64,000 nucleotides of DNA, taken from positions 5,869,001 to 5,933,000 of the forward strand of contig CANJKZ010000723.1 in NCBI GenBank assembly GCA_947471745.1, read 5' to 3'. Source of the DNA: Closterium sp. Naga37s-1 (Eukaryota; Streptophyta; Zygnematophyceae; Desmidiales; Closteriaceae). The notes below the pieces were generated by a model. It was not told where the DNA came from and ran no database searches. It saw nothing but the letters and a program-made list of their open reading frames with translations. The position numbers and the translations under genes were made by a program. Of this stretch, positions 32,229-41,555 are shown one piece after another (the first letter of the stretch is position 1; every line of letters starts with the position of its first letter).

Positions 32229-33301
32229 CTAGACAATGCGGGGGGGACGACTGCGGAGTGACGTGCGACACACTTGACGGGGCAGGATGCGAAAGGGGGG
32301 AGCTACCGGGGCGACTGGTGGGGGCTCAAGGGTGAGGAACAGCGGGGGGGGAAAGGCCTCAGTACCTCGGTGGGGCCGAATCCTGTAGTAACAGACATAC
32401 TCGTCAAACGTGACGTCCTGAGAAGCGAAGAACTGGTAGATGACCGGGTCGTAGAACACCCAGCCGGAGGCGTCCAAAGGGAAGCCAAGAAAGACGCAGG
32501 CACGAGTGCACGGAGACACTTTGTTCACACCAGGGGCGCGAACGTGAGCCAGAGAACCCCAGACATGGAAGTCAGCTGCTACGCCCGGAGAACCTGTCCA
32601 AAGGGAGACCAGCGTCACCCGTGGCCGTGCGTCACTGGGCCTCAGGTTCAGCTGGTGCGCGGCGTAGCGGACTGCCTGAGGCCACAAGAACTGGGGGGCA
32701 CCGACATGGCACATGGAGGTCCAGCAACCTCCATGACCAGGCCGATGCGTCGCTCGGCTACCCTGTTCTGCTGCGGCGAGGCTGGTAGCGTGTAAGACTG
32801 GATGATCCCCCGACCCTGACAGAACGTCTCCATGCGAGTGGAAGAAAACTCACCACCACGGTCCGAGTGTAGGCGAAGCCCACACAGGCCCTGGGCGCCA
32901 CCCCACGCTTGTAGCCACAGCTCGAGGACGGTAGGCACGTCGGCCTTCCGTCGCAAGGGGAAAACCGTGGTGAGGCGGGAGTAGTCATCCACCACAATCA
33001 GGAAATAGCTCTCCTGACGTGGTCCAAGGACCGGGGAGGGGCCCCAGACGTCCAAGAGCAGGGTCTGGAAGGGAGCCGTGGTGGGGGGAAACGAGGAGGA
33101 GTGAGGGGCAGCGCGTTGCCGACCCTCGACGCAAGAAGTGCACGGCGGCGCAGGCGAGCGAGGAAACTGGGCAAGCGACTCTGGGAGACCTGAGACCAGA
33201 CGGTAACGTGCCATCCTACTGAGATGTGGGAACGACGGGTGACCTAGACGGTGGTGCCAGAGAACAGACGGGTGGGTGAGGGAGCGACAGTCGCACGACA
33301 C
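32229..33301 (-). pseudogene. integrase of A
   Basis: The zinc-binding part has VLWHHRLGHPSFPHLSRM and CTSCVEGRQRAAPHSSSFP. The core has LLDVWGPSPVLGPRQESYF, LIVVDDYSRLTTVFPL, LRLHSDRGGEFSSTRMETF and TLPASPQQNRVAERRIGL. The C-terminal part has CVFLGFPLDASGWVFYDPV and VTFDEYVCYYR. A fossil with about two breaks. Confidence 0.85.
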
Positions 33302-34210
33302 AGCAGCTACCTGACCTGGCCTGACCCAGTGCGGTGGGGCCCAGTGTGTAGTGAGTACAGACCAGGGCTCGGCTCCCTGTGATAAGTGGCCAGAGGGGCC
33401 CCAGTGGTGCCGACCGTGCAGGAGGCAACAGGCTCGTCCAGTGGGAAAGTGGTGACTACACCTAGGTCGTCGAGGTGACTGACACCCACCAGGTACCTAG
33501 AGAACGAGGGGGTGTAGTCACTATAAGAAAACCTGAGGGAGCTGCCGGACACGGGAGAGTGGTGGTGCTACGAGCAAATACAGGTCCCATAGAGGGGTTA
33601 GCCAAGGCGACAGTGACAAGAGTGCGTAGTGGTGTGAGGTCAGTACAGTCGCGAAAGAAATAGCTGGGCGCTCCAGAGTCTAGGGTGAAGGAAAGTTGTG
33701 GAGTCTATGAGGTCGCACCCGAACCAGCTAAAAAGGCTTGTGCTAGACCCTCAAAGGCTTGTACTAGTGGTAGCTGCAGCTCCTACACAAAGACCCTCAG
33801 AGGCGCCTGGACTGGAAACAACACACACACCAAGACTAGAAACACAGGTCTCTACTCGTGCAGCTGGGAACGGTCCTAGACCAGGCAGGTGAGACTCAAC
33901 TGTTGCAGCAGTGCGCTGGCGAAGACGCAAGGGCCAGTGCGGTGTAATAGCGTGAGGACCAAAACGCTCACGGTGGAGGTCGTCAAGTCGACGGTAGCAG
34001 CTGGACGCAGAGTGGTCAGGTCTCTAGCAGGTGGTGCCAGCACCAGGGCCTGTCAGGGCCCGGTACCCGCAGGGGCGGACGTCTCGCCCACTTCTAGCTG
34101 AGCCACTGCTGGGGGCTCCACCCTCTGGACCCGCAGGTCCCCACTGCCGGGAGTGTTGCGGCTTGGAGTGCTGCGGCTGGCCCTGCTGCTGTAGAACTCT
34201 AGTACACGCC

Positions 34211-35374
34211 ATGTGAGCCTATGCTGCTGCTGGTTCTGCTGGGGGCAGCCTAAGCTGCTGCTGGTGCGCTGGCGGCAGCCTAAATTGCTACCCGCGCGCT
34301 GGGGGCAGCCTATGCTGCTGCTGGTTCTGCTATGGCAGCCTAAGCTGCTGCAGGTGCGTTGGCGGTAGCCTAAGCTGCTGCTGGTTCTGCCGGGGGCAGC
34401 CTATGCTGCTGCTGGTTTTGCTGGCGGCAGTCTAAGCTGCTGGTGGTGCTCCTGGCGGTAGTCTAGGCTGCTCGTGCTACTGGTGGCAGTGTAATCTGCT
34501 GGTGCTACTGGCGGCGGGTGTGGCAGCTCGTGGGGAGGCGGGTGTCAGGTGGGGCGGCTGTTAAGGCAGCGGGCGACAGGTGGGGAAAGTAAGGCGGCGT
34601 TTCTGTACGGTTCTGTATGGTTCTGTGCGGTTCTGCGCGATTCTGCACAGTTCTGTGTTATTCTGTGCGGTTCTGCGCGATTCTGCACGGTTCTATGCGG
34701 TTCTGTGCAGTGGAGAGTACTGGGTGGGGCAGCTGATTCCGGGTGAGGTGACTGGAACGGGTGGGGCAGCAGGTTTCCAGGTGGGGCGGCAGTTTCCAGG
34801 TTTGGGGAAGCGGTTTGCAGTTCCTGGGGCGGCCGATTTCTGGTGTGGCGGCGGTTTTCTGCTCGTGGGGCGGCAGATCGCGGGTGAGGCGACGACTATC
34901 AGGTTGGGCGGCGGGTACGGCAGCGGGTGGGGCCGTGTCTAACGGGTGGGGCGGCGGTTACGACGGTGGGAAACGGGCGGGGCGACGGATCGCTGGTGCA
35001 CGCGGCTGCTGCTGTGCATGCGTGCGACTAACGACGGGGCCGCTGTGCCCGCTAGCGAAGGGGCCTCTAGGCTCACGAACGAAGGGCCACGGGGCCCGCT
35101 AACGAAAGGCCACGGGGCCCGCTAACGAAAGGCCGCGGGGCCCGTTGACTAACAGCCGCGACGGGTGGCGGGCGACGGGAAAAAAAAAAGGAAAACGGCC
35201 GCGATCGACGGGGGGAAACTGGCGACGGGCGACTGGCGACGGGGGGGAGGAGGGGGGTCTACGGGTGACGGGGCCTAAGGTAAGCGCGATACGGGCGGTC
35301 TAGGCCGGGGCGCGACTAGGTGGGTCCATGATAGTCAAGTGATTTTTCCTAAGGGGGAAAATCTCGCTAGCCTA
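34211..35374 (-). repeat. GC-rich leader of A with 10-bp array
   Basis: Units of about 30-40 bp around GGTTCTGCTGGGGGCAGCC (34214-34520). A 10-bp array with core GCGGTTCTGT (about eleven units, 34596-34710) is followed by GGTGGGGCGGC-type sequence and GGCCACGGGGCCCGCTAACGA units (35070-35140). The 10-bp block is shared with M. Several frames are open by chance. Confidence 0.7.
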
Positions 35375-35385
35375 GCTCTATACCA

Positions 35386-35521
35386 TGTCACAATGTAAAA
35401 TTGACTAAAGCAGAAAGTACAAACAAGATTATTCAAAACCTAACCCTAGTGCAAGTACAAAATAACACAAGGGAGAACACCTATACTAGAACTACACAAA
35501 CTATAGAATTATAGTTTGACA
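35386..35521 (-). repeat. 5' LTR of A
   Basis: 136 bp, TGTCACAATG...TAGTTTGACA, with PBS complement GCTCTATACCA at 35375-35385 and TSD GCGCG at 35522-35526. Confidence 0.9.
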
Positions 35522-35526
35522 GCGCG

Positions 35527-35957
35527 GCACGGTAGCGAGTGTCACAAGTGCAAAGGCGGGTGACTAGGTCGTCGACTATGGCAAAGGCGGACAGCTCGGG
35601 AAAAAGGTAGGGCAATATAAGGCGGCCGAGAGCAACAGTGGCAGGGGAGGAGTAACGAGCGACTACAGCGTTATATAGGGCTTTAGCAGTCTTGTGCTGG
35701 CCAAAGTGAGCGCATTCGGCTAACGGTAGGTGATTGCGAACAGCTAGGCGAGCAGCAGCGTCACGGGTAAGCCACTGTGAGCGAGTCGCACTGTCAGCTG
35801 TGTTGGGAGGGGCGAGAGAGGCTCCAGACGTGTGGTCAAACAACAAAACGCTGTCTCTAGAATCGCTCAGTAGGTACAGCTGTAAGTCATCGAGCCACGT
35901 ATCGAACTGGATCGGACGGCCCTCAGGATCGAATGTGAGAACGCTAAGAGTAGCCAT
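35527..35957 (-). pseudogene. first part of gag of B
   Basis: It starts MATLSVLTFDPEGRPIQFD and continues with LQLYLLSDSRDSVLLFDHT, a RSQWLTRDAAARLAVRNHLP motif and FGQHKTAKALYNAVVARYSS. It aligns with the gag of K (DAEGRPLEF, TAIKARYSTPTTVSLSRL). Element A sits directly after it on the minus strand. Confidence 0.83.
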
Positions 35958-36893
35958 AGTGGGCAGAGCAGGGTGGCGCGTGACGAGCAGGGCAGTGCGT
36001 GTGCACTAGGGAAACGCGCACGGCAGGTCGGCGCACGGCCAACGAAGGGCGGCGCTTAGGGCAGGGCAGCACAGCGGCCAGCAGGGCGGCTCGCGGGCAG
36101 GGCAGGGCGGCCGCGGTTAGCAGGGCGGCGCGCTGGCAGGCTGCAGGGCGGCGCGCGGGCAGGGCAGGGCGGCGCGCGGGCAAGCTGCAAGGCGGTGCGC
36201 AGGCAGGGCAGGGCGGCGCGCGGGCAGGGCAGGGCAGCGCGCGGGCGCTGGGGCGATGCGACAGGCCGGGCAGGGGTGGCGCGCGGGCCCTAGGGTGACG
36301 CGACGGGCAGGGGAGGGCGTGTCAAACGATATATATATAGTTTCTATATATTAGTCTAAGTGTTGTACAAGTTGTTACACTTGTGCTAGATTACTTGCTA
36401 GGGTTTCATATATCTTGATTGTTCGTTCCGTTTCTTGGTCAATTTCTCACGCTAGTTAGTTCTTGACAGGGTGGCGCACGGGCCCTAGGGTGACGCGATA
36501 AGCTGGGAAGGGTGGTGCGCGGGCCCTAGGGTGACGCGACGGGCAGGGAAGGGCGGCGCGCGGGCCCTAGGGTGACGCGACGGGCAGGGCAGGGTGGCGC
36601 GCGGGCCCTAGGGTGACGCGACGGGCAGGGCAGGGCGGCGCGGCACCCAGCAGGGCGGCGCGGCAGCCAGCAGGGCGGCGGGCGGGCAGGGCAGGGCGGC
36701 ACGACAGCCAGCAGGGCGGCACGCGGGCAGGGTTAGGCGGCGCGGCAACCAGCAGGGCAGCGCGCGGGCAGGGCAGGGCAGCGCGACTGGTGGGGCAGCG
36801 CGACAGCTAGGGTAGGGGGCTATGAGCAGGGTAACGTGGTACGAGCAGGGAATTATTCGGTGGGCCCTAAAAAAACTGTCCTTGAACAGGACC
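35958..36893 (-). repeat. leader repeats of B
   Basis: Left half (36010-36300): GCGGCGCGCGGGCAGGGCAG-type units of about 20 bp. Right half (36469-36640): about four units of 41 bp with core GGGCCCTAGGGTGACGCGA, then GGCGGCGCGGCAGCCAGCAG-type units (36640-36770). The halves are parted by the solo LTR at 36320-36468. Non-coding. Confidence 0.72.
36320..36468 (+). repeat. solo LTR in leader of B
   Basis: 149 bp beginning TGTCAAACGATATATATATAG and ending GTTCTTGACA, AT-rich against a GC-rich background. Flanking five-base copies are GGGCG (36315-36319) and GGGTG (36469-36473), matching at four of five. No PBS or internal sequence is present, so it is a solo LTR. Its start resembles the LTR of N. 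Confidence 0.8.
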
Positions 36894-36906
36894 TGCTCTG
36901 AAACCA

Positions 36907-37037
36907 TGTCAGAATGCTGAACGAGGATGAATGCATTGAGTAGGAAGTTGGTACAAGTACAAACCCTAATTGGGATGTACCCCTTATGGGCTACCCCACT
37001 ACAGGATACAAAACATAAACAATATAATAGTTTGATA
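36907..37037 (-). repeat. 5' LTR of B
   Basis: 131 bp, TGTCAGAATG...AGTTTGATA, with PBS complement GCTCTGAAACCA to the left and TSD GTCAC at 37038-37042. Confidence 0.9.
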
Positions 37038-37042
37038 GTCAC

Positions 37043-37255
37043 TGTAGTAAATCCACTCGAGTGCTGGTCCTTGCAACAGTGTCACTGCGAGCCGAATCCT
37101 TGCTACATTGTGTGTCGAGGTCCAACAGCCAATGGTCTCGAAATATATTTCGAGGGTTTCCACGAATCGTCAAACGTCCGATCCCTTCGCGTTTGGATCG
37201 AACGCTTCAATGAGCCTCGGGCGAGCTTCTTCAAGGTTCGGCGAAGGTGGTACCA
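37043..37255 (-). pseudogene. middle gag segment of chromovirus D
   Basis: A short coding piece between the insertions of B and C. On the minus strand it is gag-like (ARGSLKRSIQTRRDRTFDDS-type basic sequence) and continues the reading direction of the gag pieces at 22381-23125 and 41189-41388. It is assigned mainly by position and flanking TSDs. Confidence 0.6.
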
Positions 37256-37364
37256 CTAGTTGTCAAACTTATATGATCTAGTCTGTGTAGGCTGTAGCGG
37301 GTTAGATACTAAGGGGTACACAATTCTAGGGTTTCATATTTGTATCACTTTCATTCCTTAATCC

Positions 37365-38580
37365 ATGGGATTGTTGAGCGCCGCATTGGCATGGTCATGG
37401 ACGTCGCTCGTACGTCCATGGTCCATGCGGCTGCCCCCCATTTTCTGTGGCCGTTTGCGGTTCGGTACGCGGCGCATCAGATCAACCTTCAGCCCCGGGT
37501 CTCCATGCCGGAGACCTCCCCTGCTTTGCTGTGGACGGGGAAGGTTGGCGATGCGTCTGCGTTCCGTGTCTGGGGATCTCGGGCGTTTGTCCGCGACTTG
37601 TCTGCGAACAAGCTGTCCCCTCGTGCTGTTCCCTGCGTCTTCCTTGGCTTCCCCCCTGATGCGCCGGGCTGGCAGTTCTACCACCCCACCTCGCGCCGTG
37701 TTCTGTCCTCCCAGGACGTCACGTTTGACGAGTCGGTTCCCTACTACCGTCTCTTCCCCTACCGCACTGCGTCCCTCCCCCCCCCCGCCGCTCTTCCTTA
37801 CGCCAGGTCCCCCTCCGGTAGACCCCCTCCCCCCTCAGGGTCCTGCCCCCTCAGGTGTGTCTCAGGTAGACACAGTCGACCCTGTCGAGGTAGCTGTTGA
37901 CTCTGGTACTGCTAGGGGTGCTGAGCCTGCGGGTGCTGGGTCTGGGGGTGCTGACTCTGGGGGTGCTGAGCCTGGGGGTGCTGACTCTGGGGGTGCTGCG
38001 CCTGGGGGTGCTGAGCCTGGGGGTGCTACGCCTGGGGGTGCTGCGTCTGGGGGTGCTGAGCCTGGGGGTGCTGCGTCTGGGGGTGCGGAGTCTGAGGGTA
38101 TTGGACCTGCTCGTGTGGCGTCTGGCGGTGCTGGGCCTGGAGGTTCTTCGGGTGCTTCGTCCCGGCGGGAGCTACTCTCTCCACAGGAGCTGCGTGAGTG
38201 GTTTGCCCGGCGCTGGAGGCGAGCTGCTGGAGCTGGAGGTGCTGCGGGTGCTGGAGATTCTGCTGCTGCTGAGGGTGCTGGTGCCGCGGGTCCCGGAGGT
38301 GCTCGTACTGGGAGTACTGGAGCTGCTGGGCCTGCGGGTGCTTCTCGTACTGGAGCTGGTGGTGCTGCGGGCGTCGGTGCTACTGAGGGTGCTGGAGCTG
38401 GACCCGCTGCGTCTTCTGATGGTCCGGCTGGAGCTGGAGCTGCTGGGAGTGTTGGCGCTGAGGGTGCCTCTGGTGCTGGTGCCTCTGAGGGTACTGGCGT
38501 TGGCGCTGCTGGAGCTGGGGGTGCTGCTGGCACTGGTGCTGTCGTTCGGGGTGCTGGTGCTGTCCCTTCTGGTTCTGGTG
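37365..38580 (+). pseudogene. integrase C-terminus and linker of C
   Basis: It opens with IVERRIGMVMDVARTSMVHA and AAPHFLWPFAVRYAAHQINL, then a LSPRAVPCVFLGFPPDAPGW motif, HPTSRRVLSSQDVTFDESVP and YYRLFPYRT. A minisatellite linker follows (37900-38110 with core GGGGGTGCTGAGCCTG, then GCTGGAGCTGG-type units), Gly/Ala/Ser-rich in the coding frame. The antisense Pro/Ala frame over the linker is a by-product. Confidence 0.78.
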
Positions 38581-39227
38581 GTGCTGTGCGGCCGCGGCCG
38601 TACTTCGTTCCGCTCCTTGAGCAGGTTCTTGGTCTTCCGCCCTCTGCTAGTCCAGCTCCTCCCTTAGAGTGTCCACCGCCTGTCCAGTCCGAGTCACTGT
38701 TACAGCCTACCTCTCCTCTGCCTGCTCCTTCTCCCTACACTGGTCCTATTGGAGGTCTTGCTGAGCGTCGTGAGCCTGCGTCTCGTCCTGCGTCGACTGT
38801 CCGTGCTGCTCGCACTAGTAGTCGTGGTTCACGTCAGCGTCCTCCTCCTGTCCCCGGCACGCACCGGATGTCTCTGCGTCCCTCCACTGCTCCGCTGCGT
38901 GCCCCTTTGCCTTCTCCTCCTGAGTCCTCTCTTCCTGTTCTTGCTGACCCATAGTCGGACTCCCTTCGTGCTGCCAGTCCTACTGTCACGCGTCTCCTTG
39001 CTACTGTCGTCACTGACCCTTCCTTTGAGTCCGCTGCTGCGTCTGCCTTAGTTTCTGAGCTTGTCGACTTCGCTGCTCGCTGTCGCCTAGACTACGCTAC
39101 TAGTCTTGTCGCTGAGTCTGAGTCTGTCTGTCCTCCGTCCGTCGGGGGTGAGTGTGCCCTTGGCACGGACGTCCTTGAGGACAGGCAGGAGGAGTTCCAG
39201 TGCTTTGCTGCTGCTTCACCTCATCTC

Positions 39228-40853
39228 GTGTCCATGCTGCTTGCCCCTGAGGAAGACCCGGATGCACCAGACATCCCGACTCCACGCTCTTACGCGGAGG
39301 CGATAGAGGGTCCCTACTCCTCTCAGTGGCAGGCAGCCATGGATGCAGAGATGGCTTCCTGGAAGTCCACAGGCACCTACGTCGACGAGGTTCCCCCTCC
39401 TGGGGCGAACATCGTCAGTGGCATGTGGATTTTCAGGGTGAAGCGGCCGCCGGGTTCTCCGCCTGTCTTCAAGGCGCGCTACGTGGCTCGTGGCTTCAGT
39501 CAGCGGCAGGGAGTTGACTACTTTCAGACCTTCTCTCCCACCCCGAAGATGACCACTCTTTGGGTACTGCTGCACATAGCCGCTCACCGTGACTACGAGC
39601 TTCACTCTCTTGACTTCAGCACTGCTTTCTTGCAGGGCAGCCTGCACGAGGAGATCTGGCTGCGCTGCCCACCTGGCTTCACTGGGTCTTTTCCTCCTGG
39701 TACCCAGTGGAGCCTCCAGTGGCCAGTCTACGGTCTCCGCCAGGCACCTCGTGAGTGGCACGACACACTGAGGACTACACTTGCGGCTCTTGGGTTTGCT
39801 CCTTCTACTGCCGACTCGTCGCTGTTTCCGCGCACCGACACTTCTTTGCCGCCGTTCTACATCCTCGTGTACGTCGACGACTTGGTCTTTGCCACGGCTG
39901 ACACTGCTGGACTCGCCTACGTGAAGTCCGAGCTGCAGAAGAGACACACGTGCACAGACCTGGGTGAACTGCGCAGCTACCTTGGCTTGCAGATCACCCG
40001 GGACAGAGCACAGCGCACCATTACCCTGACTCAGTCACACATGGTGCAGCAGGTCCTTCAGCGCTTCGGCTTCACGTACTCCTCGCCTCAGGCCACTCCT
40101 CTGTCTACTCGCCACTCGCTCTCAGCTCTGCCTTTGGATGAGTCCGTAGAGTCGAGTGGCCCGTACCCAGAGCTTGTTGGCTGCCTCATGTACCTGATGA
40201 CCTGCACTCGACCTGACCTTGCCTACCCTCTTAGCATTCTGGCACGCTATGTTGCTCCTGGGAGACACAGACCAGAGCACATGGCTGCAGCGAAGAGGGT
40301 GTTGCGCTACTTGTGCAGTACGTCAGGCATGGGGCTTGTGCTTGGAGGGCGGAGTCCAGTGGTCCTCACTGGTCACGCAGACGCTTCTTGGGCTGACGAC
40401 CAGGCTACGCAGCGGTCGTCACAGGGTTACACCTTCAGCCTTGGTTCCGGCTCTGTTTCGTGGCGGTCTACCCGCTCGTCTTCTGTTCTCGGCTCCAGTT
40501 GTGAGGCTGAGATCTACGCAGGGGCCATGGCTGCACAGGAGCTACGCTGGCTCACCTACCTGCTGACTGACCTAGGAGAGCCACCTCGTTCTCCTCCAGT
40601 TCTGTACGTAGACAACAAGGCTATGCTGGCCTTGTGTCGGGAGCACAGACTGGAGCACAGAACGAAGCACATCGCTCTTCGCTACTTCCTTGCTCGTGAG
40701 CTTCAGCAGCGCGGTCAGCTGCGCCTTGCTTACGTGGCCTCTGAGGCCAACACTGCTGATATCTTCACCAAGGCACTTGCGCCTTGTGACCATCAGCGAT
40801 TCTGTACTCTGTTAGGTCTTGTACCTACCTTGCCTCACTTGCTCACTTCTTGA
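39228..40853 (+). CDS. 541-residue RT-RNase H frame of C
   Basis: An uninterrupted frame to the normal Copia pol end (DHQRFCTLLGLVP). RT motifs: QWQAAMDAEMASWKSTGTY, VKRPPGSPPVFKARYVARGF, LDFSTAFLQGSLHEEIWL, YVDD at residues 215-218, LGLQITRDRAQRTI and ELVGCLMYLMTCTRPDLA. RNase H: HADASWADDQ, SSCEAEIYAGAMAAQELRW, RTKHIALRYFLARELQQRG, DIFTKAL. Closely similar to E over the same region. The Met at 39228 is internal to the family's pol, so this is the C-terminal part of a polyprotein, not a free-standing gene. Confidence 0.82.
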   Translation: MSMLLAPEEDPDAPDIPTPRSYAEAIEGPYSSQWQAAMDAEMASWKSTGTYVDEVPPPGANIVSGMWIFRVKRPPGSPPVFKARYVARGFSQRQGVDYFQTFSPTPKMTTLWVLLHIAAHRDYELHSLDFSTAFLQGSLHEEIWLRCPPGFTGSFPPGTQWSLQWPVYGLRQAPREWHDTLRTTLAALGFAPSTADSSLFPRTDTSLPPFYILVYVDDLVFATADTAGLAYVKSELQKRHTCTDLGELRSYLGLQITRDRAQRTITLTQSHMVQQVLQRFGFTYSSPQATPLSTRHSLSALPLDESVESSGPYPELVGCLMYLMTCTRPDLAYPLSILARYVAPGRHRPEHMAAAKRVLRYLCSTSGMGLVLGGRSPVVLTGHADASWADDQATQRSSQGYTFSLGSGSVSWRSTRSSSVLGSSCEAEIYAGAMAAQELRWLTYLLTDLGEPPRSPPVLYVDNKAMLALCREHRLEHRTKHIALRYFLARELQQRGQLRLAYVASEANTADIFTKALAPCDHQRFCTLLGLVPTLPHLLTS

Positions 40854-40855
40854 CC

Positions 40856-41054
40856 TTGCTTGTACTGTTACATATATATATACCTGCTCTTGCTTGTTTA
40901 GCGTTATATATATGTGTGTACTCATGCATGTGAACTGGCCTTGTGGCCTTGAACTTGTGCTCAGAATGTGTGGTGACGTTGTGATCCACCCTGAGCTTGC
41001 TTTTCCTTGCTTTGCTTGACTGGTCTTGTGACCCCTTGTTTGCCTATGGGGGTG
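40856..41054 (+). other. 3' untranslated region of C with twin mini-hairpins
   Basis: GGCCTTGTGGCC at 40937-40948 and GGTCTTGTGACC at 41022-41033, both 4-bp stems with a TTGT loop, flank the shared TGATCCACCCTGAGCTTGC motif. A TATATATATA run lies near 40874, and the polypurine tract ends at 41054. Confidence 0.7.
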
Positions 41055-41183
41055 TGTCAAACTTATATGATCTAGCCTGTGTAGGCTGTAGCGGGTTAGA
41101 TACTAAGGGGTACACAATTCTAGGGTTTCATATTTGTATCACTTTCATTCCTTAGTCAATCCATTCTCGTTCTAAGTTTCTCA
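41055..41183 (+). repeat. 3' LTR of C
   Basis: 129 bp, TGTCAAACTTATATG...GTTTCTCA, followed by TSD CTAGT. It matches 37261 to about 37361 at the other end of the element. Confidence 0.88.
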
Positions 41184-41188
41184 CTAGT

Positions 41189-41555
41189 CTGTGAATTGTC
41201 AGTATCGCTGTTGCTGCTGCTGCTGTCGCTACTACGTTTGCTGCTGCATCCATTGCTTCTGTGGCAGCTACCGATTGGTTTGTCGGGAAGGCTTCAATTC
41301 GCCGGATCGCCGCCTGCGTCTGCTCCATGTCGGTGCGAAGGCTGGCGATGTCGTGGGTGGTCGCGTAATTGTCGCCTTGACCCTCCATCCCTGAAATTGC
41401 ACGTCCGAAAACCGAAAATGAGGGGGAGTGAAAAACGCGGAACCGGTTCTACATGCCCGAAATCGGTGTTTAACAGTCGTCGCCTCCGCGGTTTTCTGAA
41501 GACTCGGTTTTAGTGGTCGAAAAAACTTTGCGTGTAAACGCCTCTGATTACCAAG
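41189..41555 (-). pseudogene. gag N-terminus, leader and PBS of chromovirus D
   Basis: Gag starts MEGQGDNYATTHDIASLRTD near 41388 and continues with an Ala-rich helical stretch (AMDAAANVVATAAAATA). 41389-41540 is a short leader with no motif. The PBS complement CCTCTGATTACCA at 41541-41553 is two bases from the LTR. Confidence 0.8.

Larger units (their letters stand above)
29001..35521 (-). mobile_element. Copia element A, nested in gag of B
   Basis: A structurally full-length minus-strand Copia element of 6.5 kb. TSD GCGCG lies at 28996-29000 and 35522-35526. Parts from the 5' end: LTR 35386-35521, PBS (TGGTATAGAGC, minus strand, 35375-35385), GC-rich leader (34211-35374), a gag/protease stretch with no clear motif (33560-34210), integrase (32229-33301), Glu/Gln-rich linker (31310-32210), RT (about 29960-31320), RNase H (29335-29960), 3' UTR and 3' LTR 29001-29137. 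The LTRs differ at about eight or nine of 137 positions by eye (about 6%), younger than host B. Broken, with about ten breaks. Confidence 0.92.
23131..37037 (-). mobile_element. Copia element B (host of A and a solo LTR)
   Basis: A minus-strand Copia element of about 7.4 kb without element A, inserted in the gag of D. TSD GTCAC lies at 23126-23130 and 37038-37042. Parts from the 5' end: LTR 36907-37037, PBS (TGGTTTCAGAGCAGG, minus strand), repeat leader 35958-36893 containing a solo LTR, gag 35527-35957 plus 28253-28995, protease (about 27850-28060), integrase (26513-27604), Ala/Gly-rich linker (25136-26486), RT (24011-25135), RNase H (23474-24007) and 3' LTR 23131-23261. LTRs differ at roughly 12 of 131 positions by eye (about 9%). 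Structurally full-length but broken, with about six to ten coding breaks. Confidence 0.92.
37261..41183 (+). mobile_element. short Copia element C, nested in gag of D
   Basis: A plus-strand Copia unit of 3.9 kb with TSD CTAGT at 37256-37260 and 41184-41188. Parts: an incomplete 5' LTR (from 37261), the integrase C-terminal half (37365-37800), Gly/Ala-rich linker (37900-38580), RT and RNase H (39228-40853), 3' UTR, polypurine tract (CCTATGGGGGTG) and 3' LTR 41055-41183. PBS, gag, protease and the start of integrase are absent, so it is not autonomous. The RT-RNase H part is uninterrupted. The upstream part has a few breaks. Confidence 0.9.

Noticed and set aside
36320-36468. A promoter or small gene in the AT-rich island of the B leader
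   Set aside because: TG...CA ends and near-matching five-base flanks identify it as a solo LTR.
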